Positions 55,701-64,000 of a DNA stretch of 64,000 bases are shown in pieces; positions within the stretch are counted from its first letter, which is position 1, and each line of letters begins with the position of its first letter. The notes under the pieces were generated by a model. The model saw nothing but the letters and a program-made list of their open reading frames with translations, was not told where the DNA came from and ran no database searches. Origin of the DNA: Phaeosaccion multiseriatum (Eukaryota > Ochrophyta, other classes); assembly GCA_965112735.1 (NCBI GenBank), contig OZ218953.1, forward strand, positions 3,472,001 through 3,536,000, in the 5' to 3' direction. A program made the position numbers and the translations under genes.

Positions 55701-57022
55701 GTGCTCGAACGAATGTCGACGTCGACATCAAAGTCGAGATCGATACCCTCTCGGACGCCTGACGCTCTCCGAGCCTGCTGAGCCAGGCCCTGCCCATACG
55801 TTTGTCCCCGTGCCAGTCCCTCCTCCTCCCATTCCTGCTGCTCCTCCTGCCATTTCTGCTGCCCCTCGAGAGCCGGGCCTTCTCGTGCAGAGCTGCTGCT
55901 TCGGTTGTGCTCATGTTCAGGGACAGGGGAGGCGTCGGGGGTGCCTAACGTCAGCATCATGCGCTCCACTGGACCCATCGAAGCACCCCAATCCCCCTCT
56001 CTCCGCTGCTGCTGCTGCTGCTCGCCGTTTCCAAGGTGCTGCCGTGCTTGCTGCTGCGGGCTGCACCCAGAGCCCCTCCGGCTGTGTCCTCCTCCCTTCA
56101 TACCTGGCATCGATCGTCGTCTCAACGGCGGTGCCGATGCTCCTCTTGCCTTCCTGCCTGCCTCTCCCTCTCCCCCGACTCCTCCTCTTCCTCCTCCTCC
56201 TGCTGCTGCCGCATCCTCCGATCTTCTCCTCTGAAGGTGTATATTCTCCATGTGTTTTTTTCTCTTTAGATGGATGAGCTCGGCGACGCTTCCCTTGTGC
56301 AGAAAGCCCTGCCCCTGCCCATGCTGCAGGGTTAGGGCTTGGGCTCGCGAGGAGTGAGATGTGGCCACCTGCTCGGAAGAGCAAGCGGGCGGCAAGGACG
56401 CCCCCCCGGGGGCCGGCTTGGTATCGTCTGGGACATCATCTGACTCGCTGCTTTCCCCCCACTGCTGCTCCTCCTCCTCTCCTGGAAGTGAGGCCCCAGC
56501 TGCCACACGCTCAATGGCCCCACTCTCACTGTTCCGCCGGAAGGCAGGGCGATTCCAGCTCTCACCCCCCTCAATGTCCTCCTCAACCGGGAGCGCAGAC
56601 ACTCGTTGGTTCTCCTTCTCATGCTGTGTACCAGCGCTGCGGGCCTCTGCGGTTACAGCGATGCATCCCTGGCCTGCTACCGTATGGGCGCCGATGTCTG
56701 GCGAGGGCGGTGGCGAAGACGTCGAGTTGCTCGCCGTCGTGGGCGTGGAGGCCGGCTTGTGCTCGAGCAGACTTGCAGATGGGTGAGGTGACGATGCAAG
56801 CGCTGCTGGCTCACTCTCCTCAGCTGCCGTTGTTGCTCCTGCCCCTTCCCTTCTGGTGCCATTCTGAGCCTGACTTCCCTCGCTCTCTGCCTCTGGAGTC
56901 TCTGCGGAGGAAGCCAAGGTAGCCGCGGGGCGTTTTAGCTTGGTCAGGTGACTATAAAGCTGCTGCTGGGAGATTTGCCCAGCCTTCAGCTTCTTTACGA
57001 GCTCGACGACCTCGCTTTGCAT
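52796..57022 (-). CDS. large disordered protein with repeated [ST]F-x-P motifs
   Basis: Single exon, 1408 aa from the ATG at 57022; upstream the frame only reaches a GTG at 57073. The N-terminus is a short helix-rich block (MQSEVVELVKKLKAGQISQQ). Most of the rest is Gly, Glu, Gln, Ser and His-rich. Spaced through the protein are about eight variants of one short motif, C-[ST]-F-[QN]-P: HSFQPDLPG, CTFQPTTYS, CTFQPSMPG, LTFHPVTNP, PLFKPEMTP, CTFQPATCN, ASFRPTLAT and CTFNPVTLK. Several are preceded by a basic helix (for example RRAMTAKQEEELKG, ADRQREMQG). Such helix-CTFxP units occur in cytoskeleton- and flagellum-associated proteins of protists, so a structural role is a guess. It is divergent from the polyketide synthase. 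Confidence 0.7.
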   Translation of the reverse strand: MQSEVVELVKKLKAGQISQQQLYSHLTKLKRPAATLASSAETPEAESEGSQAQNGTRREGAGATTAAEESEPAALASSPHPSASLLEHKPASTPTTASNSTSSPPPSPDIGAHTVAGQGCIAVTAEARSAGTQHEKENQRVSALPVEEDIEGGESWNRPAFRRNSESGAIERVAAGASLPGEEEEQQWGESSESDDVPDDTKPAPGGASLPPACSSEQVATSHSSRAQALTLQHGQGQGFLHKGSVAELIHLKRKKHMENIHLQRRRSEDAAAAGGGGRGGVGGEGEAGRKARGASAPPLRRRSMPGMKGGGHSRRGSGCSPQQQARQHLGNGEQQQQQRREGDWGASMGPVERMMLTLGTPDASPVPEHEHNRSSSSAREGPALEGQQKWQEEQQEWEEEGLARGQTYGQGLAQQARRASGVREGIDLDFDVDVDIRSSTYPAGGGGGKTCHSFQPDLPGMRSYESMQALLHRQRQQQQQQEEYEEEEDARGGGAMAAEGTEGTDGSFDGFEESEMGMHTHTETEMEMQAEAEGGAMDMYERGQERRRRVDAVLEQERKIKLYKEMANCTFQPTTYSGGGRGGGGGAQSGHRRRRVSGSSGDADGGGRDVKDVRMSASERLYASGAWQREANKAEWDKQRRRSRLRRGAQTDPSRRDGWLGMQGGQMGGEEDGGGQCVLQQGGSGDASDEDEECTFQPSMPGMATLGLTLSGTGVRPRDVRPRYRDEYRGRYRCREGGYEPPDDPQLTFHPVTNPLGRGMATAALYLQEDVTSRLTKRAACLSPGRTAAAAAGGEGGGGGGGGGRRGGGEWGEGGGRGWEGGGQGGEEGADHADWADQEQGGGFPRAPVNECFDAPPPVTAFQHQPQHHHHHHHHRQDRYGGHGYPQHGCGEASQEGVAVMHVNSFLATGPRRGGEYHHSQPQYGEGEGEGQEGQGEWEEGGWQEEGEWGEEEQEGSFSPLSCREEPTCPRYTQDDCLSHASAPQGMHRSSSGSGGRGAGHRDAPPRRPSSAPPGARRVPWHHQQQEQQHQQQHQQHQSYQQQQQQQQQDRSRGGGYGRPATTTFTRRRSASGGGTLGSSGGGGFSLRNFLHRQAQSEIRKEQRLQQLQATATPLFKPEMTPHMKRREKALARRGGGAASSAHLNMPFLERVKATSARRAVRGRRAMTAKQEEELKGCTFQPATCNWRGGSGGVASCNSSTNGSSLGGSVGASASSSVGRYMVSTRKRTTGELSIGDTVRRRRRQEMTEFRRVASRLGSGGGDGSGWGGQQGATYSPSSSQRLRETAHYRFQDERASFRPTLATTGTQWAPEGIRSKLRVVSEPHTLMARLQQSKRQRDKRAAQGALADRQREMQGCTFNPVTLKGAPAFVSRSARGYAAIKQERERAGVGARGEGEWGGGLKPGWR

Positions 57023-57252
57023 CCTTGAGACTTTCTTGGCTGGGTACTGCAGCAGCAGCTTCCAACTCTGCACCCCCGCTCGCGCCGCGGCCCCTGCCTA
57101 AGATCTTGAGCTCGCTATGGATTAGCCCTTGGCAGCCAACGCCATCTAGCTTCTCTCTTTTACTCCTTTAGGGTGGGAGACAAATAATTTAAAGTCGATG
57201 TGTGCCGTTACACGATTACGCTTCCGGCCTTTAATAATCCTTTTCTTTTCTC
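57023..57252. promoter_or_regulatory. divergent promoter region, 1408-aa protein / polyketide synthase
   Basis: About 230 bp to the proposed synthase start. AT-rich centre (57165-57250: AATAATTTAAAG, TTTAATAATCC), in contrast to the GC-rich genes on both sides. Confidence 0.45.
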
Positions 57253-57812
57253 ATGGCCGCCCGCCCGGTGTGGACTTTAATGACCGGTGAGTGACCCCAT
57301 GCTCCGCATCTCCGCCCAACGGCTGGTGGAACCGCCGATATGGACGCCCGTGGATGGTAACATTGGACATGGGACATGGGACTCAGCACTGATGCTACCC
57401 AATTTTGCGCACTTCTCCACGGCGAAAGGAAGAGCAGTTATGAAGTTTGTGAGTATTCCCGGAGAGAAACGTTGAGGTGAGTCCACACGTCAGTACCGCT
57501 GTGGCATGGCACGGCCCACAACTGCCGATGGACCGTGTGGTGATGTTCGGTCATGTGCGGCATTTCTTCACTCACAACACAAGCCTCCCTTCAAATGGAG
57601 ACCACCTTTCACGCTCGGGCGCTCGCCGTGGTGGAGCAGCATACCAATGAGACGTTCGCACATTGGTACGATGGGAATGGCAGGGAGGTGGAGAAGTACA
57701 CCTTCGGAGACATGTGGGATCAGGTGAGAAAGGGGAAAAGGCGAGCTACTCTGACAATAATCCGACTCCTTGCTACTCCTTCTCTCCCTCCAGCCCTAGG
57801 CACTGTACGCGC

Positions 57813-57848
<36 letters not shown>

Positions 57849-60800
57849 AGACAGATGAGGCCCACCTCACCGCCGTTTGGCCACTTTGTTCCGTTCCCGT
57901 TACACCTTGGTCTCCGTTACACACAGGCGGGCACCATCGCCTGCTCGCTGCGCGACGATTGGGGCGTGCCCAAGGGAGCCATGGTGGTGCTGTGCTACGG
58001 GCCGGGCATGCACTTCTTCGCCGCCTTTCTGGGCTGCCTGAGAGCGGGCGTGGTGGCTGTGATGGTTTACCCACCCTCCCCTCCCCTGACCACGTCCCTG
58101 TCCAAGATGAGCAAGATCGTCGCGGACTGCCAGCCCGTGCTGTGCCTCACCGACTCCAAGATTATGACCATGCGTAGGCTTGACAGGGCTAATCCGATGT
58201 CTGCCTCCCGCAAGCTATGGCCCAAGGACCTCACCTTTAAGGCTACCGATGGAGGGCTACTCGACAGCCTGTGGCCCGCGTCCTCCTCCTCCGCCGCCTC
58301 CGCCTCCGCCTTCTTCGCCTTCTCTCCCCCCTCCTCCGCCACGGCCGCCACCACCTCCTCCTCTTCCTCTGTCTTCTCCTTCTCCTCCTCTTCCACTACC
58401 TGGCCCGGGAAGAGCCTCTACGGATCCCCTGGGTTGGGCCCAGACGATCTGGCCTTCCTGCAGTACACCAGTGGCTCTACTGGCGATCCCAAGGGCGTCA
58501 TGGTGACCTATGGTGCGCTCATGGCTAACGTACACTACATTGCAAACCACCCCTCGGGCATGTGTGGCCTATGCCCCTTCAACAACGAGCAAGGCCTACC
58601 TTCTCCGACACCGAAGAGACCGCAGCAGGGCATTTGCCCCTATCTTGCGAGCCTCGGCAGCAGCTCCGACGCCGAGGTGTTTGATGTACCGCTGGTGGGC
58701 TTCTCCTGGCTGCCGCAGTATCACGTGAGTGAGAGTCATATGTGTGCGTATGGCATGAGTGAGGGGGCCAATGAGGGAGGGACTGCGTGAGTGCGTGAGT
58801 GAGACAGTGAGCGAGCGACTGAGAGAGGCAGGCAGGCAAGCAGGGAGCAGGGAGAAGATGGAGAAGAAGCAAGTACACTACCCAGGCTGTCTCTAGAGTG
58901 TCTTTTAACGCACCCTCTCTCCTCCCTCTCTTCCCCTATAACAGGACATGGGCCTGGTGACTGGTCTGCTCATGCCCTTCCTCACTGGCATGACCATGCA
59001 CTACATGTCCCCCGTCAGCTTCATCAAGCGGCCCCTGCTCTGGCTGGAGCTCATGTCTCGGCACCGCGTGGAGTGGTCTGTCGCCCCCGACTTTGCCTAC
59101 GCCCTCTGCGCCCGGTACATGGCCAAATTGCGTAGTGCGGGCCGGCAGCCCCCCCGGGAAGCTCTGGACCTGTCCCGCCTTTTGAGCCTGCAAAGCGCGG
59201 CAGAGCCCATCCGCAGAGAGACTATCGACAGTTTCGAGAAGGAATTCAAGCCCTACGCCCTACCCGATCGGTCAGTCTGCCGGTCTGCCCGCTCATATGC
59301 CTCCATCTCCCTCCCTCCCTCCCTTCCTCCCTCCCCGCCTTAACCCCCCCCCCTTCCTCTTGTGCTGGAACAGATGGTTCTCTGCCGGCTACGGTCTGGC
59401 CGAGCACGTTGTCCTTGGTGAGTTCCGTAGCTTGCAATACAATAGCACAATTCTTTCCTTGTACCCATCCACGTGCGAGGCCTGCGCTGACTCTTCCGTC
59501 TCTCTGCCTCTTGGTCTCTCTTGCCCCCCCTCCCCTCCCCTCCCCTCCCCTCCCCCCCTCAGGCTGCTGGACAGACTCCAGCCAAGCTTCAGTCTCAAGG
59601 CCCGAGCTCATGAGCGTGGGCTGCCCGGCCAACCTCACGGACTTCATGGACATCCGCATCGTCGACCCGGAAACCAAAGCGGAGGTGAGCGCGGAGGGCA
59701 TCACGGGCGAGATCTGGCTCTCGTCGCCCTCCGTGGCCAAGGGTTACCTCAACCGGCCGCAGCAGTCGGAGGAAACCTTTCGCGCTTGCATCAGTCAGTC
59801 TCCGCACACACTGACAGCGGCAACCGCAGCGACGGCGGCAGGAGCGGCAGCAACAGCAACAGCAACTACAGGACGGAGTGTTCGCATTGTGGAGCTGTTC
59901 TCCGCAAGTGACCGAAGCGACAGCGACGAGGACGAGGAGGACGAGGAGACAGAGATCGAGGGGTCCAAGCTCGACCGCGGCGGCGATGGCAGCGGCAGCG
60001 CCAGCATCTGCACCATCAGGACCATGAGCAACAGCAGGAGCAGCAGCTGCAGCATCGTGCCCACCGCGGAGTCCTCCTCCTCGCCGCCAGCCACATATTT
60101 GCGCACCGGAGACCTCGGCTTCTTGGAGAATGGACTGCTCTTTGTGTGCGGCCGCATCAAGGACCTCATCATCTTCAACGGGGTCAACCACTACCCGCAG
60201 GACGTCGAGTTTGCCGTGCAAGAGGCCTCTCCCACCATTCGGCAGGGGTGCGTGGCCGCCTTCTCCTCCGACGAGACGCGAGGAGACGGCGTGGTGGAGG
60301 TGGTGTTCGAAATTCGCAAGGAGCACGAGGGAGCTGGCGCCCAGGCTGTCAAGGCGGCACAAGCGGCGGTGCGTGCGGCCGGCCTAAACCCCGGCTGGGT
60401 GGTGGCCATCAAGCAGAAGACCATCCCCAAGACTACGAGCGGCAAAATCCGACGGCGGGCTACCCGAGAGGCGCTTCACGCCGGCGAGTTGCACGTGGTG
60501 AGCGAGGCGCGAAGAGGCAAACATGCCGCTGCCAGTGTCAGTGCTAGTGCTGCGGATGGTGAGGCCCTCGCCAGAGGCCGTCGATCAGGGCCACCACAGG
60601 CGCAGGAGGACTTGTTCCCGTGCCACCACAGCAGCGGCCTTGTGTCGAGGCTCGTGTCGGGCCCAATGACGAGCCCTGTCTTCCCCGCCAAGAGCGGCCG
60701 AGGCTCGCGGAGCAGTGCCCTGCCCCCTCCTTGTCGGGAGGCACGACAGATGCTCCTCCTCCGTGGTGTGCTGCAGCTCGAGAGAGCGGTGCTCTTCCCC

Positions 60801-62169
60801 GAGGGGGGCGCAGACAGCGACGGAGGGTCTGCGGCGGCGGGCCCGGGAGCACATGTTGGCTTCTTGGAAGCGGGTCTGACATCCGTCAACCTGGCAGAAC
60901 TCGCGGTGGAGGTGGAGAACTGGTGAGTCTGTGAGTGCGTGTGTGCGTGCGTGCGTGCGTGCGTGTGTGAGTGAGTGATTGAGTGAGTGAGTGATTGATT
61001 GATAGAGTGAGTGAGTGAGTGAGTGAGTGAGTGCGTGAGTGAGTGCGTGAGTGAGTGAGTGAGTGAGTGAGTGAGTGCATGAGCGAGTGAAAGAGTGAGT
61101 GAGTGCGTGAGTGAGTGCGAGCGTGCGTGTGTGGACGAAAGGCCGGTGCTTTCTTCGTCCATACTTCTTCCCTGCTTCGCTTTTCCTCGCTCGGATGATT
61201 TTTTTTTTTTCTTCATTTTTCTAACATGTTCCAACACATGAACCCCCTCAGGCTGAACCCGACCAGCGACGACCGCCTCTGCATGGCCAAGCCTGGGACA
61301 GACATGCCTCGATTACTGGAGCTGGACACCGTCGCCCTCCTCGAGCATCCTACCCCCGCTCTGCTGGCCAAGCACCTCGACGAGCTCCTATTCGGGGCCG
61401 AGGGAGGGAGCGGCGGGACAGAGCAGGAGGGCTCCCCACGCGCCACCAAGGGCACCGACGAGAAAGAGGAGCAACTACCGCAATACAAAGAGGAGCACCA
61501 ACAGCAGGAGCAAGGCCAACAGGACCAGCAGGAACATCAGGGCGTGGACGTGGCCATTATCGGTATGGCTTGCCGCTTCCCCGGGGGTTGCAACAGCCCG
61601 GAGGAGCTGTGGGCCAAGCTGTGCGCAGGGACGGACTGTGTACGCGACGCTCCCCCCGAGAGAGGGCTCGGCAAAGACGTGCAAGGTGAGCGCTCTCCCT
61701 CCCTGTCGAGGCAGGGGAAGTCCAGGGTCGGGGGCTTGGGGGTCAGAGGATCACAGTCAGCGTGCGTAAGGAGGGGCAGGGTCCGGGTCGGCGTAAAGAG
61801 GGCAGGGGTAGGATCGGGATTCAGGGGCAAGGACATCGGGCAGGGGGTCGGGGGTGGGGCTTGCAGAGCGCTTTTAGCAACATGAGCTCGTGGGTGGTCG
61901 TGGAAGGAGGCGTGGAGCGCAGCCTTTGTCGACCCATCCAAGCACACCACCAGAGCCCATCATGCCGTTGACGCTCCTCATGTACCCCGCTCTTCTTTCC
62001 CCGTCTGTGCTGCCCCTGTCCCCTGTGTGTGCTGCACTACAGGCGGTTTCATCGACGACGTGGAGCTGTTCGACAACGCCTTCTTCGGCATCTCCGCGGC
62101 CGAGGCGGCGGCTATGGACCCCTCCCAGCGCCTCATGCTCGAGACTTCCTACAAGGTGAGTGAGGGGTA

Positions 62170-62201
<32 letters not shown>

Positions 62202-64000
62202 CAAGAGTACATTTTTTTGGACGCAGATTAAAAGTAAGAAGTGGAAAGCCTGTCTGCCTATCTGCCTGTCTGCCTGTCTGCCTGCCTGTCTGCTTGCCTG
62301 CCTGTCTGCCTGCCTGAATATCTACCTGCCTGTCTGTCTGCCTGCCTGAATGCCTGCCTGCCTGTCTGTCTGCCTGCCTGTCTGTCTGTCTGTCTGTCTG
62401 TCTGTCTCCCTGTCTGCTCGCCTGTCTGGCTGACTGGCTGGTTGGCTCGCCGCCCCTCCTTCCGGCCGGCCTGCCTGCCTGCCTGCATGCTCCTCACCAA
62501 GAGAATAAATCTAAACCTCTGTGTGACCTTGAACTTCAAACAAACTTTAAACAGGCCCTGCATGCGGCCGGGTTTCCGGGCCGGCACGCTCTTCGGGGAC
62601 AGAAAGTGGGTGTTTTTGTGGGTATGGCGGGTAGCGACTGGGCCGCCCTGGAGCACAAGGTGGCGCACGGCAAGGCAGTGAGCGGCAGCAGTAAGGCAGT
62701 GAGCGGCAGCAGTAAGGCAGTGAGCGCCCCTCCCTCGGGCTACTCCGTCGTGGGCAGCTGCCCCGGCTGCGTGGCGGGCCGCGTCTCACAGAGCTTGGGT
62801 CTCACGGGCCCAAGTCAGACCCTGTGCGCGGCATGTCCATCCTCGCTGGTGGCGCTGGATGCGGCATGCAACAACCTGGTATTGGGGCGGTGCTCGGCGG
62901 CGGTGGTGGGGGGCGTGAACCTGCTGCTGCATCCAGATACCTTCCACTCGCTGGGAAGGGCCGGTCTGCTCTCCAAGCGACGGTAAGTGCGGGAGTCAGT
63001 GAGTGAGTGAGTGAGTCAATGAGTGAGTGAGTGTGTGAGTGTGTGAGTGTGTGAGTGTGTGAGTGAGTGAGTGAGTGAGTGAGTGAGTGAGTGAGTGTGT
63101 GTGTGTGTGAGTGAGTGAGTTAAATAACGAGGGAAAGTCAGTGGGCAGTCGTCCGTATGCCTCGCCTCACTGCATGCCCCTTCCGACCCCTTTCCGACCA
63201 CACACAGCCGCTGCAAGTCGTTCGACGCTTGCGCCGACGGTTACGTGCGGGCCGAGGGCTGCGGCGCTATCGTTGTGAAACGCCTCGACGACGCTGTGGC
63301 GGCGGGGGACAACGTACTCGCGGTCATCAAAGCCACAGCCGTCAGCCACAACGGAGCAAGCGCCTCCCTCGCGGCGCCCAAGGGACAGGCCATGCAGAGT
63401 GCGGCTAGGGACGCACTGGCCCGAGGGGGCTTACATGGTACGGAGGTGAGCTACGTGGAGGCACACGGTACCGGCTCCAAGCTGGGGGACGCCATCGAGA
63501 TGGGTGAGTGTGTGAGGTATAGCAGAGGGGGGAGGATGAGGGAGCAGAGGAGAGGCGGGAGGAGGGAGTAGAGGAGAGGGGTGGGGGTGAGCGGGTTTAG
63601 GAGAGTAGGGGTGGACGACGGAACACAGGATAGGGGTGGATGAGTACGTACAGTACAGCAATGGGGGGTGGGTGGAGGAGTGCACTACAGCAGAGGGGGG
63701 TGGGCGAGTGGGTGGATGAGTGCAGCAGAGAGGGGTAGGTGAGTGCAGCAGTGGGGATGGGTAAGGGACCAGGCAAGGACGACGTGGGGTTGTGGGAGGT
63801 GCAGAAGAGAGGGCGGGCAGCAGTGACAAAGCGACTTGACACCCTGTTCTCTCAAACTCTCACGTCACGCGCCGCATGTGTGCACTTGTGCTCTTGCTTT
63901 TGCTTTTGCTTTGTCTCCTCCTCCTCATGCAGGGGCTCTTAAGGCCGTGTTCGCCCCTTCCGACCGGCCTCTCCGCTCGCCCCTCGTGGTTGGGTCGGTC
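57253..64000 (+). CDS. modular type I polyketide synthase, N-terminal part: fatty-acyl-AMP ligase, ACP, ketosynthase (runs off window)
   Basis: Exons 57584-57723, 57927-58724, 58945-59270, 59374-59417, 59563-60922, 61252-61685, 62043-62155, 62555-62982, 63208-63503 and 63933-64000 keep one frame. A 34-bp first exon (57253-57286, ATG in TCATGGCC) joins in phase but is inferred; otherwise the start is the ATG at 57553 or 57595. The adenylation domain (residues 20-745) has [54 protein letters not shown] and the lysine PKTTSGK, typical of fatty-acyl-AMP ligases that load synthases. The carrier domain has its phosphopantetheine Ser in [15 protein letters not shown] (near 883). The ketosynthase starts [14 protein letters not shown] (near 1000), with active Cys in [17 protein letters not shown] and first His in [11 protein letters not shown]. 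Product chemistry needs the missing downstream domains. Confidence 0.93.
60923..61135 (+). repeat. (GTGA)n tract in polyketide synthase intron
   Basis: The intron starting at 60923 opens GTGAGTCTGTGAGTGCGTG and continues as about 45 GTGA/GCGT units. Confidence 0.9.
62164..62500 (+). repeat. (CTGC/CTGT)n tetranucleotide tract in polyketide synthase intron
   Basis: CCTGCCTG and CTGTCTGT units fill most of the 399-bp intron between 62156 and 62554, interrupted once at about 62205-62245. Confidence 0.9.
62983..63125 (+). repeat. (GTGA)n tract at a polyketide synthase intron start
   Basis: Begins with the donor GTAAGT at 62983 and continues as GAGTGAGTGAG and GTGTGAGTGTG units for about 140 bp. 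Confidence 0.9.

Noticed and set aside
62244-62500. Regularly repeated CTGC/CTGT units considered as a CRISPR-like or satellite array
   Set aside because: Pure tetranucleotide repeats without unique spacers, inside an intron of a eukaryotic gene.

Overview
The window is nuclear DNA of a eukaryotic microbe, most likely a photosynthetic stramenopile (ochrophyte) or another alga with a secondary plastid. The grounds are: GT-AG introns in most genes, no operons, AATAAA-type 3' signals, very GC-rich coding DNA full of trinucleotide runs and microsatellites, and several proteins that begin with a signal peptide followed by an ASAFAP-like Ala-Phe junction (AEA-FF, GRA-FSP, AWG-F), as in heterokont plastid preproteins. 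The species cannot be named from this evidence. I rebuilt exon-intron structures by eye; every complete gene model below keeps a single open frame across all junctions and ends at a stop.

Layout, left to right: pyrroline-5-carboxylate reductase-like (-, cut by the left edge); SOUL haem-binding protein (-); an intergenic repeat array; a 408-aa unknown with a plastid-type leader (-) 77 bp from a divergent RsuA/RluB-type pseudouridine synthase (+); GGNBP2-like protein (-); DTD2/GEK1-type D-aminoacyl-tRNA deacylase (-) divergent from a class II histone deacetylase (+); DHHC palmitoyltransferase no. 1 (-) divergent from an EDRF1 homologue (+); an integrin-alpha-like FG-GAP membrane protein (-); DHHC palmitoyltransferase no. 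2 (-) divergent from the CAAX protease RCE1 (+); CKS1 (-) divergent from a CDK1/2-type kinase (+); a MORN-repeat coiled-coil protein (+); a gene-poor stretch with a foldback repeat; an unrecognised 888-aa protein (+); a 1408-aa low-complexity protein with repeated F-x-P motifs (-); and the start of a fatty-acyl-AMP-ligase/ACP/ketosynthase type I polyketide synthase (+), cut by the right edge.

The most notable organisation is the head-to-head pairing of functionally linked genes. The CDK and its binding subunit CKS share a 510-bp intergenic region, and the CAAX protease RCE1 and a palmitoyltransferase share 268 bp. The CDK carries a PSTSLRE helix and Ala14 instead of PSTAIRE and Thr14. The FG-GAP protein has seven Ca2+-loop motifs, the number expected for an integrin-alpha-type seven-bladed propeller, followed by one membrane span. 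Two intergenic foldback repeats (14020-14262 and 47361-47631) are not explained by any gene. Several introns begin with long tandem copies of the splice-donor motif itself.
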